The notes under the pieces are model-generated. The model searched no databases. It saw only the letters and a list, made by a program, of their open reading frames with translations, and had not been told where the DNA came from. Of a stretch of 64,000 nt of DNA, positions 48,873-57,259 are shown in pieces. Location: the NCBI GenBank assembly GCA_965247175.1, contig OZ252006.1, positions 4,836,001 to 4,900,000 of the forward strand, given 5' to 3'. The first letter of the stretch is position 1; the number at the start of each line of letters is the position of its first letter. Source of the DNA: JANQMX01 sp965247175. Its GTDB lineage: Bacteria; Pseudomonadota; Alphaproteobacteria; Kiloniellales; DSM-21159. Both the position numbers and the translations under genes were made by a program.

Positions 48873-49996
48873 CTGAGCGGGACAATGTCGCCGCGCTCCT
48901 GCTCGGAGAAGAATGCCGTGGCCATCTCATCCGCACTCTGCTGTTCCACGGCCTGACGCAGGCGCGCCATCAGCCGCTGGTAGAAGCAGAGATTGTGCAG
49001 AGTCAGCAGGATAGGTCCGAGCATCTCACTCGCCCGGAAGAGGTGGTGGAGGTAGGCTCGGCTGTACTGGGAGGCAGAGCTCGGTGTTTCTTCATCGAGC
49101 GGGCGTGGGTCGTCCTGGTGACGCGCGTTGCGGATATTGACCGGGCCTCGGCTGGTGAAGGCCTGTCCCGTCCGCCCGGAGCGGGTCGGCAGCACGCAGT
49201 CGAACATGTCGACGCCGCGCAGAACCGACTTCACCAGGTCGTCGGGCTTGCCCACACCCATCAGGTAGCGCGGCTTGTCCCTGGGCAGGAGCGGTGCCGT
49301 GGCTTCCAGGGTCTCCAGCATCTGCTCCTGCCCTTCACCGACGGCGAGGCCCCCGATTGCGTAGCCCGGGAAGCCGATCTCGGTCAGCGCCGTGACAGAG
49401 CGCGCGCGCAGGTCTGGATAGATGCCGCCCTGGACGATGCCGAAGAGGGCATAGCCCGGCCGCTCGGAGAAGGCCGCCTTGCAGCGCTTGGCCCAGCGCA
49501 TCGAAAGCTCCATGGAGGTCTCGGCTGTCGCATGATCGGCAGGGTAGGGGGTGCATTCGTCGAGTGCCATGGTGATGTCGCTGTCCAGTAGATGCTGGAT
49601 CTCCATGGCCCGTTCCGGCGTTAGCCGATGGTAGCTCCCGTCGATGTGAGAGCGGAACGTCACGCCTTCCTCGTCGAGCTTGCGGAGTTCGGAGAGTGAC
49701 ATGACCTGGAAGCCGCCGCTGTCGGTTATGATCGGGCCAGGCCAGCGCATGAAGTCATGCAGGCCGCCCAGGCGAGCGATGCGTTCGGCGCCCGGGCGCA
49801 GCATCAGGTGATAGGTGTTGCCGAGCACGATTTCGGCACCCGTCGCGGCGACCTCGTGCGGCTGCAGGCCCTTTACGGTACCGGCGGTGCCGACAGTCAT
49901 GAAGGCCGGGGTCTCGATCGTGCCGTGCGCCGTGGTAATGCGGCCTCGTCGAGCGGCGCCGTCCTCGGCCAACAGTTGGAAGCCGAAATCCGTCAT
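48869..49996 (-). CDS. tgt: queuine tRNA-ribosyltransferase (Tgt) lacking zinc-site cysteines
   Basis: A 375-residue tRNA-guanine transglycosylase. The substrate-binding Asp92 (ITDSGGFQVMSL), GIVQGGIYPDLRARS and nucleophile Asp263 (GVDMFDCVLPTRSGRTGQAF) are present. In E. coli Tgt a CxCxxC motif (PECDCYTCRNYSRAYLHH) follows and binds zinc with a later His. Here the segment reads PLDEETPSSASQYSRAYLHH: all three Cys are missing and one residue is deleted, while the His in LTLHNLCF remains. So it has no classical zinc site; it may be active by other stabilisation or be impaired. Start overlaps queA stop by 4 nt. Confidence 0.93.
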   Translation of the reverse strand: MTDFGFQLLAEDGAARRGRITTAHGTIETPAFMTVGTAGTVKGLQPHEVAATGAEIVLGNTYHLMLRPGAERIARLGGLHDFMRWPGPIITDSGGFQVMSLSELRKLDEEGVTFRSHIDGSYHRLTPERAMEIQHLLDSDITMALDECTPYPADHATAETSMELSMRWAKRCKAAFSERPGYALFGIVQGGIYPDLRARSVTALTEIGFPGYAIGGLAVGEGQEQMLETLEATAPLLPRDKPRYLMGVGKPDDLVKSVLRGVDMFDCVLPTRSGRTGQAFTSRGPVNIRNARHQDDPRPLDEETPSSASQYSRAYLHHLFRASEMLGPILLTLHNLCFYQRLMARLRQAVEQQSADEMATAFFSEQERGDIVPLS

Positions 49997-51069
49997 GCAG
50001 CGGACCCGGCCCGTTCCAGCAGACAGGCATCTCCGTAGGAGAAAAACCTGTACTCCGCGTCAATGGCATGGGCGTAGGCAGCCTTCATGCGGTCGAGGCC
50101 GGAAAAGGCGCTGACAAGCATAAAGAGCGTCGACTTCGGCAGGTGGAAGTTGGTCACCAGGAGGTCGACGGCCTTGAAGCGATAGCCGGGCAGGATGAAG
50201 AGATCGGTCTCCCCGTGGAAGGGAAGAATCCGGCCGTCATCCTCCGCGGCGCTTTCCAAGAGCCTAAGCGGCGTGGTGCCGACGGCGACGATGCGTCCTC
50301 CGGCGGCCCTCGCTTGGTTGATGCGATGCGCCGTCTCTTCCTCGATGATCCCGATCTCGCTGTGCATGCGATGCCGGGCGACGTCCTCGGTCTTGACGGG
50401 GAGGAAGGTGCCGGCCCCGACATGGAGCGTGAGTCGGGCCAAGCCGACGCCGACTTGCTTGAGCGCGGCCAGCAGCGCCGGTGTGAAGTGCAACCCCGCG
50501 GTGGGAGCGGCGACCGCGCCTTCTTTGTCGGCAAAGACGGTCTGATAGTCTTGGCGGTCGCTGGCTTCTGGCGCCTTGCGCTTGATGTAGGGCGGTAGCG
50601 GCATGCTGCCTTGGTCTGCCAACGCTTGAGCGAAGGCCTCTTCGGTCATCGGAAAGGCGAGCGTGATCTCGCCGGCTTCGTGCTTGGCTTCCACGCGACA
50701 GCCAAAGCCGGCCTCGAAAGCAATCTCGCTGCCTGCGTCGAGCTTCTTCGCCGGTCGTGCAAAGGCACGCCACCGGCAGGCTCCGTCGATCGTATCGAGC
50801 CGCATGTGCAAGGTCAGCTCGATCTTGGCGCCCTCTTCTGCCGTCGCGCCGGGCCGCCGCAAGCGGCCAGTCAGGCGTGCCGGGATGACTTTGGTGTCGT
50901 TGACCACCATCAGGTCGCCCGGTCGCAGAATGGCCGGCAAATCCCTTATCGCTCGGTCCTGCAATTCCTCAGCCGTCACATAGAGGAGGCGTGCAGCATC
51001 GCGCGGCTCGATGGGATGCTGTGCAATGCGTTCGGGCGGAAGCGGAAAATCGAAATCGGACAGCTGCAT
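49993..51069 (-). CDS. queA: S-adenosylmethionine:tRNA ribosyltransferase-isomerase (QueA)
   Basis: A 358-residue QueA, which transfers ribose from SAM to preQ1 in tRNA to form epoxyqueuosine. It opens with LSDFDFPLPPERIAQHPIEPRDAARLL, followed by LMVVNDTKVIPARLTGR, FADKEGAVAAPTAGLHFT, LTLHVGAGTFLPVK, and a late LVTNFHLPKSTLFMLVSAFSG. GTTPLRLLES replaces the usual GTTSxRTLES, a mild change in a conserved site. The start overlaps nothing upstream; the next gene (PagL-like) ends 27 nt before it. It is followed by tgt with a 4-nt overlap. Confidence 0.96.
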   Translation of the reverse strand: MQLSDFDFPLPPERIAQHPIEPRDAARLLYVTAEELQDRAIRDLPAILRPGDLMVVNDTKVIPARLTGRLRRPGATAEEGAKIELTLHMRLDTIDGACRWRAFARPAKKLDAGSEIAFEAGFGCRVEAKHEAGEITLAFPMTEEAFAQALADQGSMPLPPYIKRKAPEASDRQDYQTVFADKEGAVAAPTAGLHFTPALLAALKQVGVGLARLTLHVGAGTFLPVKTEDVARHRMHSEIGIIEEETAHRINQARAAGGRIVAVGTTPLRLLESAAEDDGRILPFHGETDLFILPGYRFKAVDLLVTNFHLPKSTLFMLVSAFSGLDRMKAAYAHAIDAEYRFFSYGDACLLERAGSAA

Positions 51070-51096
51070 GGCGGGCTGGCTAGCGGAAGCTGTGCG

Positions 51097-52002
51097 CTAG
51101 AACAAGAATCCGTAGCGGATGCCCAGGCCGTCCAGCGATTGGAAGTCGCTACAGATTCCCAGGTTGTTGGCACTATCGAAGACAACGAGCACACGGTGTC
51201 GCTCAGCAAACTGGGCGCCGACCCCGACAGCGCCGCGGAAAAGAACGCGGCAGCCCAAGTCCTTCTCTGTATCCTCGTCCAGGTCGCCAGTGTGAACGGC
51301 GCCGCCAAGCGCTGCCTCAACGATGAACCAGCCTTGCGCCAGCCAATCCCAGGTTAAGCCGAAGTAGCCCAGGCTGGTGTCGCCCGATGTGTTGATCTTA
51401 CCGCCGATGTGGGGCCGCGGCGAACCAATATAAGAGAGCAGTGCTGGGCTGCCGAAGAGCAGCTCCAGGTCGACGTCAACACCACCCTCGTCCGTTCCGC
51501 TGAAGGCACCGATGTCGTGCAGCGAGGCACCGATACGCGCTTCGGAGAGGATGCCCTGGCCATAACCGCTGTCTGTGCTGCGTGGGGTGCCGGCTGTTGG
51601 CTCTGTCGAAGTGGGTGAAGGGGCGGCAGAGGACGGTGCTGGCGATCGAACGGGGCTGAGTGATCTCGCGGGAGGAGAAGAGCTGCGGGGTAGGGGTGGC
51701 GGCGGTGGCAGAGCCGCGGGTGCGGTTCCGATATCGTACACGCCGTGCGATGTTATGACGGTCGTGCCGTCCACAGGGACAGCGGCGGCTGGAGCAGAGA
51801 ACGTCGTCGGCTGGCTTCTGGCCGGCGCAGTCGCGAAGGTGATACCGCCACCGCCATAGCCTCGGGTCGGGACCGCCTGTGCTCCTCCGCTGGACAAACC
51901 TTGGGCTTGCGCCTGGGCATCGCTCGTTGTCGTCCCAAACACGACAGCAACAGCCAGCACCGCCGTTAGCTGGCGACAGCCAGCGCGCACCCAGCCCCTC
52001 AT
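51097..52002 (-). CDS. PagL-like (acyloxyacyl hydrolase family) outer-membrane protein without the usual catalytic His/Ser
   Basis: A 301-residue exported protein with a signal peptide (to about residue 32, SDAQAQAQ). A Pro/Ser-rich disordered segment (about 95-155, with PPPPPLPRSSSPP) precedes a C-terminal beta-barrel-like half. The latter has EARIGASLHDIG, PRPHIGGKINTSGDTSLGYFGLTWD and ends LDGLGIRYGFLF. That order recalls PagL lipid A 3-O-deacylases, but where these have an EHxSNA segment carrying the catalytic His and Ser this protein reads FDSANNLGICS. It is probably catalytically inactive or altered. It lies upstream of queA on the same strand. Confidence 0.65.
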   Translation of the reverse strand: MRGWVRAGCRQLTAVLAVAVVFGTTTSDAQAQAQGLSSGGAQAVPTRGYGGGGITFATAPARSQPTTFSAPAAAVPVDGTTVITSHGVYDIGTAPAALPPPPPLPRSSSPPARSLSPVRSPAPSSAAPSPTSTEPTAGTPRSTDSGYGQGILSEARIGASLHDIGAFSGTDEGGVDVDLELLFGSPALLSYIGSPRPHIGGKINTSGDTSLGYFGLTWDWLAQGWFIVEAALGGAVHTGDLDEDTEKDLGCRVLFRGAVGVGAQFAERHRVLVVFDSANNLGICSDFQSLDGLGIRYGFLF

Positions 52003-52125
52003 TGCCGCATGGCCTTGTGGCCCCCCTCGTCTCCCGGCAATACCTGCAAGGAACAAGTGTTAGTCGGCGCGGCGGTGCTTGGCCAGACGGCATTGTGCGA
52101 GAACCGAAAAGGGGGACTGGTAGGG

Positions 52126-52509
52126 ATGCGGCTATGGTTGGCTGTTGCGGCTTTCTCGGGCTTGACCGCGGTGGGACTGGGTGCCTACGCGGCACACGGT
52201 GGCCCGGCGGACGCCAGTGGTGCGCAGGCCGCACAGGCCGCTGAGTGGGTAGCGGTCGCGTGGCGCTACCACATGGCGCACAGCTTGCTCTTGCTCTTCC
52301 TTGCTCTCTGGATGGAGAGCCATCCTGGGAGCGGACTGACGAAGCTTGCCAGCGGTTTCACGGTGCTGGGTCTTTTGCTCTTCAGCGGCTCTCTCTATCT
52401 CATGGGTCTGACGGATATGCTCGCGCTGCGACCGGTCGTGCCCTTCGGTGGTGTGGCGTTTCTGCTGGCATGGGCATGCCTCGTCGGTGAGGCTTTTAAG
52501 AGGAGGTAG
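52126..52509 (+). CDS. DUF423 family membrane protein
   Basis: A 127-residue protein with four hydrophobic helices and the DUF423 pattern: GLTAVGLGAYAAHG, a WRYHMAHSLLLLFLAL segment, FSGSLYLMGLT and VVPFGGVAFLLAWACL. This family is uncharacterised (small inner-membrane proteins, YgdD-type). The start is the ATG at 52126; the frame is open earlier but reads over the region between the divergent PagL-like gene and this one. tusA follows 2 nt after its stop. Confidence 0.87.
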   Translation: MRLWLAVAAFSGLTAVGLGAYAAHGGPADASGAQAAQAAEWVAVAWRYHMAHSLLLLFLALWMESHPGSGLTKLASGFTVLGLLLFSGSLYLMGLTDMLALRPVVPFGGVAFLLAWACLVGEAFKRR

Positions 52510-52511
52510 CT

Positions 52512-52739
52512 TTGGCCGATCAGTTGCTCGACACCTCAGGGCTCAAGTGCCCTCTTCCGGTGCTCAAGGCGCGCAAGGCGCTGAAGCCGATGCCCACTGG
52601 TGCGGTCCTAGAAGTGCACGCCACCGACCCCAGCTCCGTCGAGGACTTTCGGAACTTCTGCCAAACCACCGGGCACGAGTTGCTGGTCTCCCGCCAGGAC
52701 GGCGAGACCTACATCTATCAGCTCCGCAAAGCGGGATAG
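52512..52739 (+). CDS. tusA: TusA-family sulfur carrier
   Basis: A 75-residue sulfurtransferase carrier. The persulfide Cys is in DTSGLKCPLPVLKARKAL, and DPSSVEDFRNFCQTTGHELL follows as in TusA. It starts with TTG behind an excellent AGGAGG box that also overlaps the DUF423 stop. It could serve tRNA thiolation or other sulfur trafficking. No Tus partners are adjacent; the family is often isolated in alphaproteobacteria. It is convergent with the RND pump gene. Confidence 0.92.
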   Translation: MADQLLDTSGLKCPLPVLKARKALKPMPTGAVLEVHATDPSSVEDFRNFCQTTGHELLVSRQDGETYIYQLRKAG

Positions 52740-52747
52740 AAGGTCAG

Positions 52748-55700
52748 CTATTCGCCGGGCACCGGCATTGGGCGGCCGCCCTCGGCGGGTTGCGGTGTCT
52801 TGGCGCGCTCCATAAGGCCCACGGTGAGCGCCAGCATCGGCGGAATGAGCAGCAGGGTCAGAACGGCCGACATCGAAAGTCCGCCGACCACCACGGAGCC
52901 GAGGCCGCGGTAAAGCTCCGAGCCCGCGCCGGGGAAGAGGACCAGCGGCATCATTCCAAAGACCGACGTCAAGGTGGACATGAAGATCGGCCGGATGCGA
53001 TTGCGCGTGGCTTCCAGGATGGCGTCGTTCGGCGCCATGCCCTCGGCCCGAATATGATGCAGGGTCTGATGCACCAGCAGGATGGCGTTGTTCACCACAA
53101 TGCCGATGAGGATGACGAAGCCCAGTAGGGTCAGCATGTCGAGAGGCTGAGGCACATAGAGATTGAGCGCGGCCAATCCCGCCACACCGCCCGCGCCCGC
53201 AATCGGCACCGCCAGCATGATGATCAGCGGATAGACGAAGCTCTCGAACAGGACCGCCATCACCAGATAGACGATAATCAGCGCCAGCAGCAGGTCCCAG
53301 ACCATGGCGTCCCAGGTTTGCGCCAGCTTATCGGCCGTGCCTGAGATGTTGAGGCGGACGCCGGGCGGAAGGCCTTCCTCCTGCATCGGCTCAATGACCT
53401 CTTGCTGAAGCTTCTCTACGGCGGCTTCCAGCGGAAAGTCGGGATGAGGTTTCAGCTCGAGCGTGACGGCGCGCAGCTGGGAGCGGTGACGGATCGAGAC
53501 GGGACCGGCTTCGAGGCGAATGTCGCTCAAGGAGCTAGCGGGCAAGATACGCCCCTCGCTGGTCACCACCGGAATCTGGCCGATGTCCTGCGTCTGCTCC
53601 TGCTCCTTGTCCGGGCCCTTCAACACCAGGTCGATCTGCTGCGTGCCTTCCGTGACCTCAGCGACCCGAAGTCCATCGTTGAAGACGTCGATGGTCTCTC
53701 CCAACTCGCGCGCAGAGACTCCGTTGTCGGCAAGCTTGAGGCGATCGGGCAGGACCCGGATTTCCGGCACACCGAGCTCCAACCCAGGAACCGGGATGAG
53801 GCTGCTCAGCTCTTGCGGGCCGAAGGTCTGGTAGATCCGGCCGAAAACCTCTTGAGCGACCGGTATGACGACCTCCAGGTCGCGACCCATGATGTCGAGG
53901 TCGACTTGGCGTCCGCCGGAGAGCCCGCGCGCGAAGATCGAGGCCTGATTGGCAAAGCTGAAGGCACCGGGTTCGCCCCGCAGGGCATCGCTCAGCACCG
54001 GGACCAGCTCCGCCGCGTTGTCCGGCTCTTGTGAGATGACACCAGCGATGGTGCGGCCTCGGAAGGCGACGAAGAAGATCCGTTGAATTTTCGGTGGGCC
54101 GCCGTCCAGCCGTTCCGGTCCCGTGACGAAGGAGAAGTTGTCGCTCAAGCGACCCTCGAGCCCGTCGGCAACCTCGGAGGTCGTGTCGAGATTGTAGCCG
54201 GGCGGCAGGATGATGAAGCCGAAGACCAGATTCTTGTTGCCTTCCGGCAGGTACTCCAGCTTGGGAAGAAAGAGGTAGGTGCCGGCTGCGGCAGTTGCCG
54301 TTACCACCAACACGACGGCCAGCCCGACAATTTTGCGACGCACGACGAAGCGGCTCCAGCCCATGGCAGCGGCAACGAAGCCGCGGGCGAAGCCGTCGAT
54401 CAGCGGCAGGCGGATCCGCTTTGAGGCCTCGCTTCCCTCGTTGCGTCCGGCATCGCCCAATAATCGGCTGGAGAGGGCTGGAATAACCGTGATCGACACC
54501 ACGAGCGACAGCATGACCGCGGTCGAGATTGCGACCGCAATGTCGCGGAACAGCTGCCCGACCTCCAGCTCCATGATCAGGATGGGGATGAAGACCATGA
54601 CAGTCGTCAGGGCCGATACGAAGACCGCGCCCCAAACCTCCGAAGCGCCGCGATAGGCGGCCTCGCGCCGGCTCAGGCCCTGTTCGCGCAGCCGATAGAT
54701 GTTCTCCAGCACGACGATGGCTGCGTCGACCACCATACCGATAGCGAAGGCGAGGCCGGCCAAGGAGATGACGTTGATCGATCGGCCGAGTGCCGCCATC
54801 GCTACGAAAGCACCGATCACCGAGACCGGGATGGCGATGGAGATCACCAGGGTGGCACGGAAGGAACGCAGGAAGACGATGAGGACGATCGCCGCCAGGA
54901 TACCGCCGACCCAAATGTTCTGCTGCACAAGGTCGACAGAGGAGTTGATGTAGACGGTCTCGTTGTAGACCTGCACCAACTGCAGGCCTTCGTTTGGCAT
55001 GACGAAGCTGTTCAGCTCGTCGACGGCCTCGCGAATTCCGTCCATCGTGGCGATGACGTTGGCGCCAGTCTCACGGACGGCGTTCATGGCGATTGCCGGC
55101 TCGCCGTTGATTCGGATCCGGGCCGTCGGCTCGGTGTAGCCGTATTGCACCGTGGCAATGTCGCCGACAATCACGCGGCCAAAGCGTCCGGAAGATTCGT
55201 CTTGCGAGGAGCGCAACACCACCTCGCGAATCGACTCGAGCGAATCGAGCTCACCTTCGGTGCGTACCACGTAGCGGCGCTTGAGTTCCTCGACGTCACC
55301 GGCAGAAAAGCTGGCGTTGGCAGCACGCAGGGTGGCCAGAACCTCGCTCACGGTCAGGCCATAGCGAGCCATCAGCTCGGCTTCCATGACGACCTCGATG
55401 CGTCGCTCGCTGCCGCCATAGACGTTGACCTTGGCGACACCCGGCACCCGCTCCATGCGCTCCTTGACGACGTCGTCCATGAAGTCGCCGTACTCGTGGA
55501 TCGGGCGCTCGTTTCCCTCGGCATGGAAGATGCGGAACCAGGCGATTGGCTGGTCGTCGCTACCCGAGGTGTCGATGGTCGGCTCGTCAGCTTCTTCGGG
55601 ATAGCCGGTGACCTGGTCGAGCCGGTTGGACACCTGGAGCAGCGCCCGGTCCATGTTGGTGCCGACCTGAAACTCCAGCGTGATGCGTGCCTGCCCGGTC

Positions 55701-55954
55701 TCGGACGTCGAGGTCATCTCCTCCAGACTCTCCAGCCCGCGGAGCTTGTCCTCCTGGAGGTTGGTGATCTCGCGCTCGATTTCCGCCGGGGCGGCCCCGG
55801 GCCAGACCGTGGTCACGCTGATAACTGGCCGGTTCACATCGGGGGTCAGCTGAATGGGGATGTTCTGCAGCGCGACTAGGCCGAAGAGCACCACCATGAT
55901 CATGGCGGCAATGACGGCAATGGGGCGCTCGATGCAGAGGCGAATCAGGTTCAT
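52748..55954 (-). CDS. RND family efflux transporter, inner-membrane subunit (AcrB/MdtB-like)
   Basis: A 1068-residue proton-driven tripartite efflux pump subunit with 12 TM helices and two large periplasmic loops. It begins MNLIRLCIERPIAVIAAMIMVVLFGLVAL. In TM4 the proton-relay region reads AIGMVVDAAIVVLENIYR: one Asp is kept, but the second Asp of AcrB (D408) is Ala. The late FVILIGIVVNNAILLVHQTLHH and RIRPIFMSTLTSVFGMMPLVLFPGAG segments are typical HAE family. Its start overlaps the adaptor gene by 4 nt. No outer-membrane channel gene is in the cluster. Substrate unknown. Confidence 0.93.
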   Translation of the reverse strand: MNLIRLCIERPIAVIAAMIMVVLFGLVALQNIPIQLTPDVNRPVISVTTVWPGAAPAEIEREITNLQEDKLRGLESLEEMTSTSETGQARITLEFQVGTNMDRALLQVSNRLDQVTGYPEEADEPTIDTSGSDDQPIAWFRIFHAEGNERPIHEYGDFMDDVVKERMERVPGVAKVNVYGGSERRIEVVMEAELMARYGLTVSEVLATLRAANASFSAGDVEELKRRYVVRTEGELDSLESIREVVLRSSQDESSGRFGRVIVGDIATVQYGYTEPTARIRINGEPAIAMNAVRETGANVIATMDGIREAVDELNSFVMPNEGLQLVQVYNETVYINSSVDLVQQNIWVGGILAAIVLIVFLRSFRATLVISIAIPVSVIGAFVAMAALGRSINVISLAGLAFAIGMVVDAAIVVLENIYRLREQGLSRREAAYRGASEVWGAVFVSALTTVMVFIPILIMELEVGQLFRDIAVAISTAVMLSLVVSITVIPALSSRLLGDAGRNEGSEASKRIRLPLIDGFARGFVAAAMGWSRFVVRRKIVGLAVVLVVTATAAAGTYLFLPKLEYLPEGNKNLVFGFIILPPGYNLDTTSEVADGLEGRLSDNFSFVTGPERLDGGPPKIQRIFFVAFRGRTIAGVISQEPDNAAELVPVLSDALRGEPGAFSFANQASIFARGLSGGRQVDLDIMGRDLEVVIPVAQEVFGRIYQTFGPQELSSLIPVPGLELGVPEIRVLPDRLKLADNGVSARELGETIDVFNDGLRVAEVTEGTQQIDLVLKGPDKEQEQTQDIGQIPVVTSEGRILPASSLSDIRLEAGPVSIRHRSQLRAVTLELKPHPDFPLEAAVEKLQQEVIEPMQEEGLPPGVRLNISGTADKLAQTWDAMVWDLLLALIIVYLVMAVLFESFVYPLIIMLAVPIAGAGGVAGLAALNLYVPQPLDMLTLLGFVILIGIVVNNAILLVHQTLHHIRAEGMAPNDAILEATRNRIRPIFMSTLTSVFGMMPLVLFPGAGSELYRGLGSVVVGGLSMSAVLTLLLIPPMLALTVGLMERAKTPQPAEGGRPMPVPGE

Positions 55955-57084
55955 CCGGCTTGCTCGCCGCCTTCCTTGGCGGCGCTGCCTTCCTGTTCGG
56001 TGTCATCTTCGAGGATGCGCACAGCCTGGCCTGGCCGCAAGCGCTCGTTGCCCCTCGTCACGACCATATCCCCGGCCTTCAGGCCTTGAACGATCTCCAT
56101 GCGGTTGCCCACGGCTTCTCCGGTGACAATGCGCCGGGGGGAGACCGCGTCGTCCTCGACAACGTAGACCTGAGGGCCACCAGGCTGGATGATGATCGCA
56201 TCCTTGTGGACGGTCAGTACCTCGCGCGGCGCGCCGATCGGGACTAGCACGGTGACGCTTTGGCCGGCGGCCAGTGGTCGCTCGATGTCGTTGAACAGAG
56301 GGGTGAGTCGCACCGGCCGGGTCTCGGTGCGCGGGTTCTGGTCGGGAATGACGGCGCGTACCGAGGCCGTATGGCGCGTTCTGTCGCCAAGCAGAAACTC
56401 GATTTCATTGCCCGGAATCATGCCGATGATGCGCTGGTAGGGGACGTCGACCTCGATCTCGAGCTTGCTGTCCGACAGCATCTCGACGATGGCTTGGCCA
56501 GCCGAAACGAACGCACCCGCTTCGCTCATGCGTTGGGTTATCACACCCTCGTAGGGTGCAACGATATCGGTATAGGCGAGGTTGGTCTCGGCAAGCTGCA
56601 GGTCCGCCTTGGCAACGGCAATGCGCCCCTCCGATTCGGCCAGCTTGCTGGTCGAGATGGCGACCTGGCGGACTTGGTCATCATAGCGGGCCTGGCTGAA
56701 GGCCGCCGACTGGCGCAGCCGCTGCAGGCGCCGCAACTCCTGCTCAGCCAAGGCTAGTTCCTCGCGCTGGGTCGCAAGAATCGCCTGGGCTTCCAGCACG
56801 CTGGCGTAGGCGGCGTCTCGCTGAGCCTGCAGAAGTGCTTGGTCGAGCCTGGCAATGGCCTGACCGGCGCTCACGTGGTCGCCCACCTGGACCATGTACT
56901 CTTGGATAGGACCGTCAACCCGAGCCGAAACCATGCCCGATTGCTCCGGGACCAGGCGGCCGATGGTCGGCGCCGTCTGCAGCAGCGGCTCGTTGCGCGC
57001 CAAATCGACGCGCACCACGGCCGCCTCCTGCGCTGCTGCGCCGAATGCGGCCAGCAACAGCAGGATGCCCGGCAGGATCCTCAT
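55951..57084 (-). CDS. RND efflux periplasmic adaptor (membrane fusion protein)
   Basis: A 377-residue HlyD/AcrA-type adaptor with a signal peptide (MRILPGILLLLAAFGAAAQE). The lipoyl-like entry (SGMVSARVDGPIQEYMVQVGDHVSAGQAIARLD) is followed by a coiled-coil hairpin (about 80-145), the beta-barrel (VDVPYQRIIGMIPGNEIEFLLG) and membrane-proximal parts. ATG 57084 is taken; GTG 57105 with an AGGAG box is an alternative. There is no lipobox Cys, so it is not a lipoprotein. Coupled to the RND gene by a 4-nt overlap. Confidence 0.92.
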   Translation of the reverse strand: MRILPGILLLLAAFGAAAQEAAVVRVDLARNEPLLQTAPTIGRLVPEQSGMVSARVDGPIQEYMVQVGDHVSAGQAIARLDQALLQAQRDAAYASVLEAQAILATQREELALAEQELRRLQRLRQSAAFSQARYDDQVRQVAISTSKLAESEGRIAVAKADLQLAETNLAYTDIVAPYEGVITQRMSEAGAFVSAGQAIVEMLSDSKLEIEVDVPYQRIIGMIPGNEIEFLLGDRTRHTASVRAVIPDQNPRTETRPVRLTPLFNDIERPLAAGQSVTVLVPIGAPREVLTVHKDAIIIQPGGPQVYVVEDDAVSPRRIVTGEAVGNRMEIVQGLKAGDMVVTRGNERLRPGQAVRILEDDTEQEGSAAKEGGEQAG

Positions 57085-57259
57085 CCAGCGCGCCTTGAGC
57101 TGCACTTTGTCCGAACTCCTCGTCACCTGGCCGCAAGGTCGCACTAGACCTCTGCGGCACCTGTCGGATGTGGACCCCTCCCACAGGCAAGTCAATGCTG
57201 CCGGCAGGTGCCCCACGCGACTGTGAAAACGGTCACTTCCCTGGATTTCCTAGCACTTT

